64,000 nt of DNA from Bacteroidales bacterium UBA2287 (GCA_002345675.1 DDWL01000066.1:101191-165190), one strand, 5' to 3'. Numbered from the stretch's first letter, positions 16,686-25,104 are shown. The notes: generated by a model from the sequence alone, not told the origin. A program made the numbers and translations.

Positions 16686-16701
16686 CCCGATAGCTATCGG
16701 G
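16686..16701. repeat. Perfect 16-bp palindrome in a convergent gap
   Basis: CCCGATAGCTATCGGG is self-complementary across all 16 bases and lies in the 171-bp gap between two convergent genes. It has no T tract, so it looks more like a small intergenic palindromic repeat than a standard terminator. Confidence 0.6.
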
Positions 16702-16817
16702 AGCAAAGACGCATTTACTTAATTACAAAACAATAACTAATACGTACAGTTGTTGTGCATAATCATAACAATCAGGCGAATAAAAATATCAACGCACTAA
16801 TGTAAACCCTTAGGGGG

Positions 16818-17540
16818 TTAATCCATTGCCTTTTCAATATTTGCAGCTTCAATAATTGGCAAATTTCTGTACCTAAGCAATAGCTGCGCAACGGTAAGCA
16901 CGTCCTTTTCGCAGTAGGTAACTATGCGCTCAAGGTTTTGCTCGTTGTAGTAAACATCGGCAACCTGACTGCCATCAATGTCGTCTTTTGGGGTTGGAAT
17001 GTCGAAAATGTATGCCAAAAGGTTAAGCGAAGTATAGTGCTTGTAGTCGCCGAACTTCCATAATTCCAATGTGTCGAGAAATGAAACCTCCCAAGGTTTC
17101 ATGCCTGCAGTTTGAAGGCATTTAGGCAAATTGACCCCATTTATTAGCATTCGGCGCGAAATGTATGGAAAATCGAATTCCTTTCCATTGTGGGCACATA
17201 GGTATGTTTGGCTTTTCGCTGTAAAGCGAGTGAGCATTGTTGCAAAATTGGTAAGTAGTTCCTTTTCGTCGTGGCCATAAAACGACTTTACCCTAAAGCC
17301 TAACCCTACTTCACGATGAATAACTATGCCAACCGAAATGCAAATAATTCTTCCGAATTCGGCATAAATTCCGGCTTTACCGTAAAGTTCCTCGGGCGTT
17401 TGGCTCTCCTTTGTAAGGCTTGATGCCTTTTTATCCCAAAACTCCTTTGCCTTTTCGGTTAGTTGGTTGTATTCCGGTTGTTGTGGAACGGTTTCAATAT
17501 CGAGGAAAAGGATATTCTCTATTTTAATTTCGTTCTGCAT
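16818..17540 (-). CDS. Predicted 3'-5' exonuclease (DnaQ-like, PolB-exonuclease type)
   Basis: DEDDy-type nuclease fold: ExoI is FLDIETVP near residue 12, ExoII is LCAHNGKEFDFPYI and ExoIII is TYCEKDVLTVAQL (YxxxD). The set of acidic residues needed for two-metal catalysis is present. ATG 17540 (MQNEIKIEN) is chosen because the longer frame would overlap udk, which ends at 17563; the protein is then 240 aa. It lies 22 bases after udk and is probably co-transcribed. Role in DNA repair or RNA turnover is not resolved. Confidence 0.8.
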   Translation of the reverse strand: MQNEIKIENILFLDIETVPQQPEYNQLTEKAKEFWDKKASSLTKESQTPEELYGKAGIYAEFGRIICISVGIVIHREVGLGFRVKSFYGHDEKELLTNFATMLTRFTAKSQTYLCAHNGKEFDFPYISRRMLINGVNLPKCLQTAGMKPWEVSFLDTLELWKFGDYKHYTSLNLLAYIFDIPTPKDDIDGSQVADVYYNEQNLERIVTYCEKDVLTVAQLLLRYRNLPIIEAANIEKAMD

Positions 17541-17562
17541 AGTAGTGGGGCAGTTAGTTTTG

Positions 17563-18183
17563 CTATTGGCGATGCTTCTGTAGGTTTTTCTCAACTATTG
17601 ATGAGAGAATGGTTATGGCAACCGAATTATTTCCTCCCTGAGGTACAATAATGTCGGCATAGCGTTTTGTTGGCTCAATAAACTGAAGGTGCATAGGTTT
17701 AACCGTTTTTTCGTAACGGTCGAGAACCTTAGCAACCGAACGTCCACGTTCAACAATATCGCGGGTAATTACACGGCTAAGGCGGTCGTCGGCATCGGCA
17801 TCAACAAATATTTTTATATCCATTAGTTCCCTAAGCTCAGGATTTGTAAGAATAAGAATTCCCTCAACAATTATTACATGACGGGGAAGAATGGTGATGG
17901 TTTCTTTGGCCCGAGTACAGGTGAGATAGGAATAAATGGGCTGTTCAATGGATTCCCCTTTTTTTAATTGACCAACATGTTCGGTAAGTAGTTCAAATTC
18001 AATTGACGAAGGGTGGTCGAAGTTCATTTCGAGTCGTTCTTCGAGAGGTAGGTGCGAATTGTCTCGATAGTACGAGTCCTGCGGAATTACAACTACCTCG
18101 CCAACAGGAAGGCTGTCTAAAATTCGTTTTACAACGGTGGTTTTTCCCGAGCCGGTACCGCCGGCAATTCCAATTACTAGCAT
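17563..18183 (-). CDS. udk: Uridine kinase
   Basis: P-loop kinase that phosphorylates uridine and cytidine in pyrimidine salvage. The Walker A motif GGTGSGKTT starts at residue 8. VVIPQDSYYRDNSHLPLEER and NFDHPSSIEFELL form the nucleoside-binding region, followed by GILIL, DADDRLSRVITRDIVERGRS and the conserved tail VKPMHLQFIEPTKRYADIIVPQGG. The 206-aa length is normal. It is divergent from manA. Confidence 0.93.
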   Translation of the reverse strand: MLVIGIAGGTGSGKTTVVKRILDSLPVGEVVVIPQDSYYRDNSHLPLEERLEMNFDHPSSIEFELLTEHVGQLKKGESIEQPIYSYLTCTRAKETITILPRHVIIVEGILILTNPELRELMDIKIFVDADADDRLSRVITRDIVERGRSVAKVLDRYEKTVKPMHLQFIEPTKRYADIIVPQGGNNSVAITILSSIVEKNLQKHRQ

Positions 18184-18206
18184 CAGTAATTTTATTTAAA
18201 AAGCGT

Positions 18207-18214
18207 TACTTTTG
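18207..18214 (+). promoter_or_regulatory. Candidate -7 box for manA
   Basis: TACTTTTG matches the Bacteroidetes TAnnTTTG box 90 bases before the manA ATG. No clear -33 TTG is present at standard spacing. Confidence 0.4.
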
Positions 18215-18304
18215 TGTTCTGTTTTTGCAGGTGCTAAGGTACAAATCTTTTTAAAAAGTAAGGCAGCACGTTTGAATACGAATCGATAATATAAATCATT
18301 TTTC

Positions 18305-19303
18305 ATGTTATACCCATTAAAGTTTAAGCCAATTCTTAAGGAACGGCTTTGGGGGGGCTGCAGATTAGGAAGCCTTCTAGGAAAAAAGTATCCAAATACC
18401 GAGCAGCATTTTGGCGAAAGTTGGGATCTTTCGGCTGTTGAAAAAAGTGAATCGGTTGTGACCAACGGATTTCTTAAGGGCAATACCCTTGCCGAAATAG
18501 CCGAAATATACATGAGCGACCTGTTGGGGGAGTCGGTTTATGAAGCATATGGCGATAAGTTCCCTTTACTTATTAAGTTTATCGATTCGGCACAAGCGCT
18601 TTCGGTACAGGTACACCCTAACGATGAAATGGCTCAGGAGCAATCCGATTCGTTTGGAAAAAACGAAATGTGGTACGTTATGGAGGCAGAGCCCGATTCG
18701 GAAATTATTGTAGGTTTTACTAAGCCTGTAAATAGGTTAGAGTTTGCTTCGCACATAAAAAACGACACCGTTTCATCGGTGTTAAAGTCGTATAAAGTAG
18801 CAAAAGGCGATTTTTTTTATATTCCAGCAGGAACGATTCATGCAATTGGAAAGGGAGTTTTACTGCTAGAGGTACAGCAATCGTCCGACATTACTTACCG
18901 AATTTACGACTGGGGGCGAACCGATTCGAATGGCAACCCCCGCGAATTGCATCAGGAACTTGCCTTGCAGGCAATCGATTTTGAGTTGCAGGCCCAGGGT
19001 TTGCAGCGAATACCCGAGAACCTTAATGTAAAACAACGTTTAATCGAATGTCCATACTTTAATGTAAGTAGGTGGGTAGTTGACAAGGAGGTTAATTTCG
19101 ATTTGTATGAGTCAGAAATAGATTCGTTTGTAATTATAATTTGCATCGAAGGCATTGGAACAATCGTAAGCGATGGCAATTCAACCGTTAGTATTAAAAA
19201 GGGCGAGTTAGTTCTAATTCCTGCCGAAATAGCTAATTTTACTTTAGTGCCAAAACGAGAGTCTGTTTTTATCGAAGTCAATATTCCAGAAAGGAAAGAG
19301 TAA
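18305..19303 (+). CDS. manA: Class I mannose-6-phosphate isomerase
   Basis: Zn-dependent isomerase linking fructose-6-phosphate to mannose-6-phosphate for GDP-sugar synthesis. Starts with KFKPILKERLWGG. Zn ligands are seen in SVQVHPND (Gln and His), the Glu in GKNEMWYV and the His in PAGTIHAIGKG. The catalytic region QQSSDITYRIYDWGR is present. The 332-aa length fits the short type I form, and the C-terminal cupin ends KGELVLIPAEIANFTL. Confidence 0.93.
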   Translation: MLYPLKFKPILKERLWGGCRLGSLLGKKYPNTEQHFGESWDLSAVEKSESVVTNGFLKGNTLAEIAEIYMSDLLGESVYEAYGDKFPLLIKFIDSAQALSVQVHPNDEMAQEQSDSFGKNEMWYVMEAEPDSEIIVGFTKPVNRLEFASHIKNDTVSSVLKSYKVAKGDFFYIPAGTIHAIGKGVLLLEVQQSSDITYRIYDWGRTDSNGNPRELHQELALQAIDFELQAQGLQRIPENLNVKQRLIECPYFNVSRWVVDKEVNFDLYESEIDSFVIIICIEGIGTIVSDGNSTVSIKKGELVLIPAEIANFTLVPKRESVFIEVNIPERKE

Positions 19304-19665
19304 TTCATTTTTAATTAAGCTTTAGTTTTAACTAGTCAGCATGCCTTATTAGTGAAAAAAAAATACTAAATACTAAATGAATTAAATTGGAATTTGTAAT
19401 TGGTAATGCGTAATATGTGTTACTTAACGCCATGCTTCTTTCGAATTATCTATTGTTGGTGTACAAAAAAAAGATATTTGTAAATTAATTTTGTTGAATA
19501 TCATTTTTTTTCTATAATTTTATAATCGAAATTAGTTTTTGAACTTAATGCTTTTAGTCGTTGTTTTAAGAGCGTATTAATGTAAATTATCAAATAGACA
19601 AATAATGCAATCAATAATTCCAAGTGCACAAGGGCAGAGTACTGGGCTAAAATATATTGTGTTTA
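19304..19665. other. Intergenic region before the SiaB-like gene
   Basis: 362 AT-rich bases. The only signal seen is TAATTTTG (19486-19493), a possible -7 box without a well-placed -33 element. It would give a leader of about 170 bases. No RNA gene or short coding frame could be supported. Confidence 0.5.
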
Positions 19666-20247
19666 ATGGATAATGTTTTATACTTTATAAAGTCAACTCT
19701 GTCCAGCGATTTGGCGTCAAGTGGTTTTCCTCTCATTTATAAGGGCGAAATGAACCACCAAATAATGCGTTCGTTTGCTTTTATGGCAAACCGTAAAATT
19801 GCCGAGAACAACATTCCTACAAATATTCGCAAAAAGGTATTTCATATAATGATTGAGTGCCTCCAAAATATTACCAAGCACTCCGACGATTACGATAAGG
19901 ACGACAAGCAAATTGGAAATGGGCTTTTTGTTGTAGGCTATAATAAAGACTCTTTCTATGTAATGACGGGCAATCTCGTTAATAACGAGAAAATGAAAGC
20001 GCTCGAGGAACGTATAGTTCTACTTAATTCTTCCGATAAAAAGCAGCTAAAGCAACTCTTTCTGAAGCAAATGATGGATGGCTCTCTTAACGAAAAGGGT
20101 GGGGCAGGCTTGGGTTTAATTGACATTGCTCGCAAATCGGGTCGAAAGCTATTCTACCATTTTGCTCCTTACGATCACAGCAGGCATTTCTTTTTGCTTG
20201 TGGCATCAATTTCGCTAAAAGTCGATAAAGAGCCCGACGAAGAATAG
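19666..20247 (+). CDS. SiaB family (DUF6272) protein kinase
   Basis: 193 aa if translation starts at ATG 19666; a TTG at 19657 is possible but less likely. It has a stripped-down GHKL ATPase: N-box-like ECLQNITKHSDDYD near residue 67 and a G-box-like GGAGLGLIDIARKSG near residue 144. There is no phospho-acceptor domain. In Pseudomonas, SiaB phosphorylates SiaC, which controls the diguanylate cyclase SiaD; relatives occur widely in Bacteroidetes. No SiaC (DUF1987) or SiaA gene lies adjacent here, so it looks like an orphan member and its partner must be encoded elsewhere. Confidence 0.72.
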   Translation: MDNVLYFIKSTLSSDLASSGFPLIYKGEMNHQIMRSFAFMANRKIAENNIPTNIRKKVFHIMIECLQNITKHSDDYDKDDKQIGNGLFVVGYNKDSFYVMTGNLVNNEKMKALEERIVLLNSSDKKQLKQLFLKQMMDGSLNEKGGAGLGLIDIARKSGRKLFYHFAPYDHSRHFFLLVASISLKVDKEPDEE

Positions 20248-20349
20248 CGTTTTCTAGTTTTTTTTCCTAAATATTATTGTTCTTTAAAATTAGGAACTAT
20301 TTTTGTTATGCTCTTTTTGAAAATGAATTGTACCGGAAAATGTGATTTT

Positions 20350-21330
20350 ATGAAAAAACTATTTTTTCTTTTCTGTTCCTTGGCTATTCCAGCAACGTTA
20401 ATTTTTGCTCAAACAAAAAACGAGGAGTTAGATCGAAAGCGTATTGTTTCAAACAAAGTAAAGCAAATTACGCAATGGTCGCATCGTTATGCTCAAGATA
20501 AGCCAAACCCTAAAGGGTATAAGGCCTCCGAAACAAAGTACGACAAAAAGGGAAATCCTATTGAAATTATTAACTATAAGGCCAACGGGGACATTTCGTC
20601 GAAAGTGCTTTACAAGTACAACGATAAAAATCAGCGTATTGAGTATGTGCTTTACCAAAAGCTTAACCGTCCCGAAATTGAAATAGCTAACAAGCAAACC
20701 TATTTATACGACTCAAAAGGAAATAAATCGCTTGAAGTTCGCTTCGATGGACAAACCCAAAGTAGGGTAGTTTACGAGTATCACCCCGATAATAAACCTA
20801 AGGGCATTGTAACATACAGCGCTTCAAATAAAGTGCTCGAAAAGTGGGATTATGCGTACGAAGGGGGGTATCAGAATATTACAATTACCGACGGAGATAA
20901 TAAGTTAACTTCGAGTATTAAACGAAAAAATGACGACAAGGGAAACTTGCTCGAGGAAATTCGTTTCGACTCGAAGGGTAAAGAACTTAAACGAATTGTT
21001 TCGGCATATGGCAGTAATGGATATTTAACCGAGGAAATTGAGTACTACACTGGTAACCTTGTAAAGAAGCAATACTTTAAATACAGTAATCAAGGAATTT
21101 TAATTGAGATTCTTCAAGAAAATCCCGATGGAACTAAGTTTACTCAGTCAACCTACAAGCACGATACTAAAGGCAATTTAATGGAAGAGCGATGGAGTGA
21201 AGGCGACCCCAATGAGTTTTCCCACAAGCAATCGAGTTACGATAAAAATGGGAACCCCCTCGAAGTCGACTCCTACTATGCGCCATATAAGTTTAGGGTT
21301 TTGTATAAATATTCATACGATTACTACTAA
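20350..21330 (+). CDS. Secreted protein with YD/RHS-like beta repeats
   Basis: ATG 20350 gives the signal peptide MKKLFFLFCSLAIPATLIFAQ; the in-frame start at 20308 is rejected. The mature part (about 305 aa) is built of repeating strands with the pattern YDxxGNxxE, for example TKYDKKGNPIEI, YLYDSKGNKSLEV, YKHDTKGNLMEE and SYDKNGNPLEV, spaced 20-50 residues apart. This is reminiscent of YD/RHS or MORN-like beta repeats but there is no toxin domain. No sorting domain, so it is probably periplasmic or surface attached. Function unknown. A strong terminator follows. Confidence 0.65.
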   Translation: MKKLFFLFCSLAIPATLIFAQTKNEELDRKRIVSNKVKQITQWSHRYAQDKPNPKGYKASETKYDKKGNPIEIINYKANGDISSKVLYKYNDKNQRIEYVLYQKLNRPEIEIANKQTYLYDSKGNKSLEVRFDGQTQSRVVYEYHPDNKPKGIVTYSASNKVLEKWDYAYEGGYQNITITDGDNKLTSSIKRKNDDKGNLLEEIRFDSKGKELKRIVSAYGSNGYLTEEIEYYTGNLVKKQYFKYSNQGILIEILQENPDGTKFTQSTYKHDTKGNLMEERWSEGDPNEFSHKQSSYDKNGNPLEVDSYYAPYKFRVLYKYSYDYY

Positions 21331-21349
21331 TTCTTTTTGAATAGTTATA

Positions 21350-21374
21350 AAGGGGCAGGTTGCCCCTTTTTTTT
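21350..21374 (+). terminator. Rho-independent terminator
   Basis: Stem GGGGCA/TGCCCC with a three-base loop, preceded by A residues and followed by eight T residues, 20 bases after the stop of the repeat protein. Confidence 0.85.
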
Positions 21375-21431
21375 GCCACTAAAAACCGAACATTGCTTTA
21401 AACTTAATTGTTTAATAATTAAAATGCAGAA

Positions 21432-21962
21432 ATGATGAATGAACTAGAGAATTTTAGAACAGTAAACCCCTATAGCTTAAAGGGGAATCTTTTAAAAATG
21501 CTAAATTCAGAATGGATGCTTATTACAGCTGGTAAACCTGAGGCTTTTAATACCATGACTGCTTCGTGGGGTGGTTTTGGTGTACTTTGGCGTAAACCAG
21601 TTGCAACAATATATATTCGGCCACAGCGACATACCTATAGCTTTGTGGAGAATAGTCAAGTATTTACCCTGTCCTTTTTTGGCGACAACCATAGGGACGC
21701 ACTGAATTTTTGTGGTTCCAAGTCGGGTCGCGACTTCGATAAGCCAAAGGAAACAGGATTAACCCCAGTTTTAACTCCAGCAAAAGGAATCGCATTTAAC
21801 CAGGCTCGCTTAGTAATTGAATGTAAAAAGTTATATGCAGACGATATTGATCCTGCAAATTTTTTAAATAGTAGCATTGAGGATGAAGTATACCCTCAGC
21901 GCGATTTTCATAGGTTTTACATTGCCGAAATTTTAGATTGCTATGAACTTAGCCCTCGGTAA
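21432..21962 (+). CDS. Flavin reductase family protein (FMN-binding split barrel)
   Basis: 176 aa resembling flavoredoxin and other flavin reductase-like proteins: MLITAGKPEAFNTMTASWGGFGVLWRKPVATIYIRPQRHTY holds the flavin-binding region, followed by FTLSFFGDNHRDALNFCGSKSGRDFDK. It probably binds FMN non-covalently and moves electrons from NAD(P)H or ferredoxin-like donors. ATG 21432 is followed immediately by a second ATG at 21435; either may be used. Its 3' end overlaps the next gene by 20 bases, suggesting a redox pair with the DCC protein. Confidence 0.8.
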   Translation: MMNELENFRTVNPYSLKGNLLKMLNSEWMLITAGKPEAFNTMTASWGGFGVLWRKPVATIYIRPQRHTYSFVENSQVFTLSFFGDNHRDALNFCGSKSGRDFDKPKETGLTPVLTPAKGIAFNQARLVIECKKLYADDIDPANFLNSSIEDEVYPQRDFHRFYIAEILDCYELSPR

Positions 21963-22341
21963 GTTTGATGTAGTAAAGCCCATAGTGATTTTTGATGGCA
22001 ATTGCCAACTCTGCAACTTTTCGGTAAGCATTTTACGACAAGCCGATAAGGGTAACCGACTTACCTTTATTCCTTTTCAGCGATTATTTTTATACCCCGA
22101 GTTACCTGTTTTGCCCATAATTGAAAGCATTGCGCCTAATACAGTTGTTGTAATTTCAACCGTAGGAATCGTTCTGGTTAAATCAAATGCAATTATTTAT
22201 GCCATTAAGGCATTGGGGGGATTTTTTCGAATTTTCGTGTTAGCAAAAGTAGTTCCCCGTTTTATAAGGGACTGGCTTTACGATTTAATTGCTCGAAATA
22301 GGTACTGGCTTTTTGGAAAGGCAAACTCTTGCACATTATAA
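21943..22341 (+). CDS. DCC family thiol-disulfide oxidoreductase-like protein (DUF393)
   Basis: 132-aa protein of the DUF393/YuxK group, defined by the N-terminal DGNCQLCN (DGxCxxC) motif, here near residue 18, and a thioredoxin-like pattern. Later residues include FVLAKVVPRFIRDWLYDLIARNRYWLFGK, conserved in the family. The gene overlaps the end of the flavin reductase gene, a sign of coupled translation. The activity of DUF393 proteins is not firmly known; a redox role is inferred from the cysteine pair. Confidence 0.8.
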   Translation: MNLALGKFDVVKPIVIFDGNCQLCNFSVSILRQADKGNRLTFIPFQRLFLYPELPVLPIIESIAPNTVVVISTVGIVLVKSNAIIYAIKALGGFFRIFVLAKVVPRFIRDWLYDLIARNRYWLFGKANSCTL

Positions 22342-22394
22342 CCTAATGCGCCTTTTTGCTTTTGTTTAGCAAGAAGTATGCGATTTTTACTGTT

Positions 22395-22823
22395 CTATTT
22401 TTCAGAATCTTCGTCCCACGAGTATTCCCAGTCGTCGAAAGCTAAATCCCTTATTTCGTCAAGAGTTCTTCGCTCCTTTTTAGTTGGGCGACCCGTTCCC
22501 TGATCGCGAAATCCTTGAAATGCGAGAAAGCCAGCTTCGAGTTTTCGAAGTTCGTCTTCGGGAGTAGTATTTACAACGTACTCGGGTAAAAGTTTTGCGC
22601 CAATCCTGTTTTTTGGAAAAGCTAAAACAGTATACGAAAAGTTAATAGGGGGTTTTCGGACTAAAATACTGTCGCCTACTTTTACTTCTTTAGCAGGTTT
22701 AGCCTCCAAGCCATTTACTTTTACTCGCCCTTTTTTGCAAGCATCAATGGCAAGGCTTCGGGTTTTAAATACTCTAACGTTCCAAAGCCATTTATCAACT
22801 CGTTCTGCTTTTAGCTGTTCCAT
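22395..22823 (-). CDS. S4-domain RNA-binding protein (Hsp15-like)
   Basis: 142 aa with an N-terminal S4 fold: RVDKWLWNVRVFKTRSLAIDACKKGRVKVNGLEAKPAKEVKVGD, the classical Hsp15/HslR pattern. It ends in a long charged tail containing GRPTKKERR and an acidic end. Hsp15 binds stalled 50S subunits carrying peptidyl-tRNA. Its place directly after pth (15 bases) and L25 supports a ribosome-rescue role. Confidence 0.87.
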   Translation of the reverse strand: MEQLKAERVDKWLWNVRVFKTRSLAIDACKKGRVKVNGLEAKPAKEVKVGDSILVRKPPINFSYTVLAFPKNRIGAKLLPEYVVNTTPEDELRKLEAGFLAFQGFRDQGTGRPTKKERRTLDEIRDLAFDDWEYSWDEDSEK

Positions 22824-22838
22824 ACGTTTCGTTGATTG

Positions 22839-23402
22839 TTACTTCTTGTTGTACAGGCTCATTGTTCGTTCCAAGCCAATGGCGCCAACACTTAGTATAA
22901 TGTCTTTGGCTATTAGTAGCCGATCCGGAATTTGTTTTTGCTCATCCTCTGTCCATTCGCCTAACACATGGTCAACCTGGTGTCCTTTTGGGTAGTCGTT
23001 TCCAATGCCAAACCTTAGGCGAGCATAATCGGTTGTTTCGAGCAACTCGTTTATGCTTTTTAGTCCATTGTGCCCGCCATCATTTCCTTTTAGCCTAAGC
23101 CTAAGTGTGCCAAGAGGTAAGGCAATATCGTCGACAACCACAAGAAGATTTTCGATGGGTATTTTTTCGGTATTAAGCCAGTATAAAACAGCCTTGCCGC
23201 TTAAATTCATATATGTTGAGGGCTTTAGGAGAACGTATATTCGCCCTTTATGCTTTATTTCGGCAACAAAGCCGTACCGCTTGCTGCTAAAAACAGCATT
23301 GGACGCCTGAGCCAGCGCGTCCAATACGTTAAAACCTATATTATGACGAGTATTGGCGTATTCGGCGCCAATGTTCCCAAGTCCTGCAATCAGGTATTTC
23401 AC
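22839..23402 (-). CDS. pth: Peptidyl-tRNA hydrolase
   Basis: Recycles tRNA from peptidyl-tRNA released by stalled ribosomes. The start MKYLIAGLGNIGAEYANTRHNIGF carries the catalytic His and conserved Asn. LLKPSTYMNLSGKAV, VVVDDIALPLGTLRLRLKGNDGGHNGLKSI and the GKG-like tail are complete. The 187-aa length is normal. It follows the L25 gene by 25 bases, a common bacterial pairing. Confidence 0.95.
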   Translation of the reverse strand: MKYLIAGLGNIGAEYANTRHNIGFNVLDALAQASNAVFSSKRYGFVAEIKHKGRIYVLLKPSTYMNLSGKAVLYWLNTEKIPIENLLVVVDDIALPLGTLRLRLKGNDGGHNGLKSINELLETTDYARLRFGIGNDYPKGHQVDHVLGEWTEDEQKQIPDRLLIAKDIILSVGAIGLERTMSLYNKK

Positions 23403-23427
23403 GATTGCTTAGGGTTAATGGTTAAAC

Positions 23428-24015
23428 TTATTTCTTTACAGCCTCAGCTGCTGCTTGAGCAGCACCACGAGCAGCCCTTGTCATTCTAACGCCAACAACA
23501 ACAGTGCTCTTAGGATCGAGGATGGTTACGTTGGGGTAATTTAAATCGCCAACAAGTATACTTTGTCCAATTTCAAGTTTAGTTACGTCAATTTTAAGAG
23601 TGTCGGGAAGGTGCTTAGGTAAGGCCGAAACTTTAAGTTTGCGAAGTATAACGTTTAACTGACCACCAATTTTAACCCCTTCGGCAACTCCAGTTATTTC
23701 AACAGGAATAGCAATTGTAACGTTTTTGTCGTTGTGAACTTCAATAAAGTCGAGGTGTAATGGTTTGTCCGATACTGGGTGGTACTGAACTTCTTTTAGT
23801 GTGCAAGTGTACTTTTTCCCTTCAATGTTAAGGTTAACAAGGTAAACGCTAGGAGTGTAAAGTAAGTGGCGAAGGTCTGCCTCAATAATCGAAATCATTA
23901 CGTTTTCTTTACCACCATAAATAATTGCAGGAATAATCGCTTTCCTTCTAATTTGTTTTGCGTACTTTTTTCCTGTTTCGGACTTTAGCGTACCGTTTAA
24001 TTCAAATGTTTTCAT
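23428..24015 (-). CDS. rplY: 50S ribosomal protein L25/general stress protein Ctc
   Basis: 195-aa two-domain L25 (TL5/Ctc type). The N-terminal 5S rRNA-binding domain (about 1-90, LNGTLKSETGKKYAKQIRRKAIIPAIIYGG) is followed by a C-terminal beta domain (about 95-180, VTIAIPVEITGVAEGVKIGGQL) and an Ala/Lys tail. It heads a three-gene unit with pth and the S4 protein, all acting at the ribosome. The transcript begins with an unusually GC-rich, foldable leader, annotated separately. Confidence 0.92.
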   Translation of the reverse strand: MKTFELNGTLKSETGKKYAKQIRRKAIIPAIIYGGKENVMISIIEADLRHLLYTPSVYLVNLNIEGKKYTCTLKEVQYHPVSDKPLHLDFIEVHNDKNVTIAIPVEITGVAEGVKIGGQLNVILRKLKVSALPKHLPDTLKIDVTKLEIGQSILVGDLNYPNVTILDPKSTVVVGVRMTRAARGAAQAAAEAVKK

Positions 24016-24044
24016 TTTTTGAAATTATATTATTAATAATTGAC

Positions 24045-24120
24045 GTTACTCAGGGCTGCCCCTCACTTTTGTCAGCCCCCCATCGCGCCATTACTTTTTG
24101 CCGAGGGGAATATTTAGGGG
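24045..24120 (-). promoter_or_regulatory. GC-rich structured leader of the L25-pth operon (candidate cis-regulatory RNA)
   Basis: Between the -7 box and the L25 ATG the minus strand is far more GC-rich than other leaders here. GGGCTG (24073-24078) can pair with CAGCCC (24053-24058). The 14-base loop between them contains GAGGGG (24059-24064), which is complementary to an upstream CCCCTC (24103-24108), so a pseudoknot is possible. GATGG (24080-24084) and GAGTA (24047-24051) flank the hairpin, recalling the two strands of 5S rRNA loop E, the L25 binding site. Autoregulation is inferred, not shown. Confidence 0.45.
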
Positions 24121-24122
24121 TG

Positions 24123-24130
24123 CAAATATA
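24123..24130 (-). promoter_or_regulatory. -7 box of the L25-pth operon
   Basis: The minus strand reads TATATTTG, an exact TAnnTTTG match, about 108 bases before the L25 start. No clear -33 TTG at standard spacing. Confidence 0.5.
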
Positions 24131-24159
24131 TGAATATTTTTTAAGAACGGAAAACGATG

Positions 24160-25104
24160 CTATATAATAAACTTATTGCTAATCGATTCGAAATTATACA
24201 CTTTGTGAATAACATCGGCAAAGAGATCGGCAACCGAAATCACTTTAATTTTACTGGTATCCTTGTCTGTTCGAAGAGGAATAGTGTCAGTTACAACAAC
24301 TTCGGTAATTAGTGAATTAGCTATTCTGTCGTATGCAGGTCCCGAAAGAACTGGGTGGGTTGCAAAAGCACGAACGCTAAGGGCGCCATCATTCATCATC
24401 ATATCGGCGGCAGTTGTTATGGTTCCTGCAGTGTCGATCATGTCGTCGAGAATGAGAATATTTTTTCCTTTAATATCGCCAATGGCTTTAATAAAGCCAA
24501 CTTCATTAGCCTTTTCACGATTTTTATAGCAAATTATAAGCGAAGCATCGAGAAAGCGAGCGTATGCGTTAGCGCGCTTAGCGCCTCCCATGTCGGGTGC
24601 AGCAATTGCAATGTTTTCGAGATTTAGGCTTTTTATGTAGGGAACAAAAATCGACGAAGCGTACAAATGGTCAACGGGAACATCGAAGAACCCTTGAATT
24701 TGATCGGCATGCAGGTCCATGGTCATAATCCGGTCGACCTTAGCTGCGCTTAAAAGGTTTGCCACCAATTTTGCACCAATAGATACTCGAGGTTTGTCCT
24801 TTCGATCTTGCCGAGCCCAGCCAAAGTATGGAATAACAGCAACTACTTTGTATGCCGAGGCTCTGTGTGCCGCATCAATCATTAAAAGAAGTTCGAAAAT
24901 ATTGTCGGTTGGTGGAAACGTAGATTGAATAATAAATACTGTGGAACCCCGAACCGATTCGTCGAATGAAGGTTGAAACTCTCCGTCGCTAAAGCATGTT
25001 ACGGTTGTTTTTCCCAGGGTGGTTCCAAAACTTGTTGCCATTTTTTCGGCTAGGTAGCGCGAGTTGCGGCCTGAAAAAAACTTGATGCAGTTTTTGTTGT
25101 TCAT
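24160..25104 (-). CDS. prs: Ribose-phosphate pyrophosphokinase
   Basis: Makes PRPP from ribose-5-phosphate and ATP for nucleotide, His and Trp synthesis. Motifs are FSDGEFQPSFDESVRGSTVFI, the catalytic MTMDLHADQIQGFFDVPVDH, DMGGAKRANAYA and the PRPP loop ILDDMIDTAGTI. Length 314 aa matches class I Prs. It is transcribed separately from L25; TACATTTG on the minus strand (25122-25129) is its probable -7 box. Confidence 0.95.
   Translation of the reverse strand: MNNKNCIKFFSGRNSRYLAEKMATSFGTTLGKTTVTCFSDGEFQPSFDESVRGSTVFIIQSTFPPTDNIFELLLMIDAAHRASAYKVVAVIPYFGWARQDRKDKPRVSIGAKLVANLLSAAKVDRIMTMDLHADQIQGFFDVPVDHLYASSIFVPYIKSLNLENIAIAAPDMGGAKRANAYARFLDASLIICYKNREKANEVGFIKAIGDIKGKNILILDDMIDTAGTITTAADMMMNDGALSVRAFATHPVLSGPAYDRIANSLITEVVVTDTIPLRTDKDTSKIKVISVADLFADVIHKVYNFESISNKFII

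Noticed and set aside
17541..17594. Upstream start for the exonuclease
   Set aside because: The extension would overlap udk and lacks conservation; ATG 17540 starts just before the ExoI strand.
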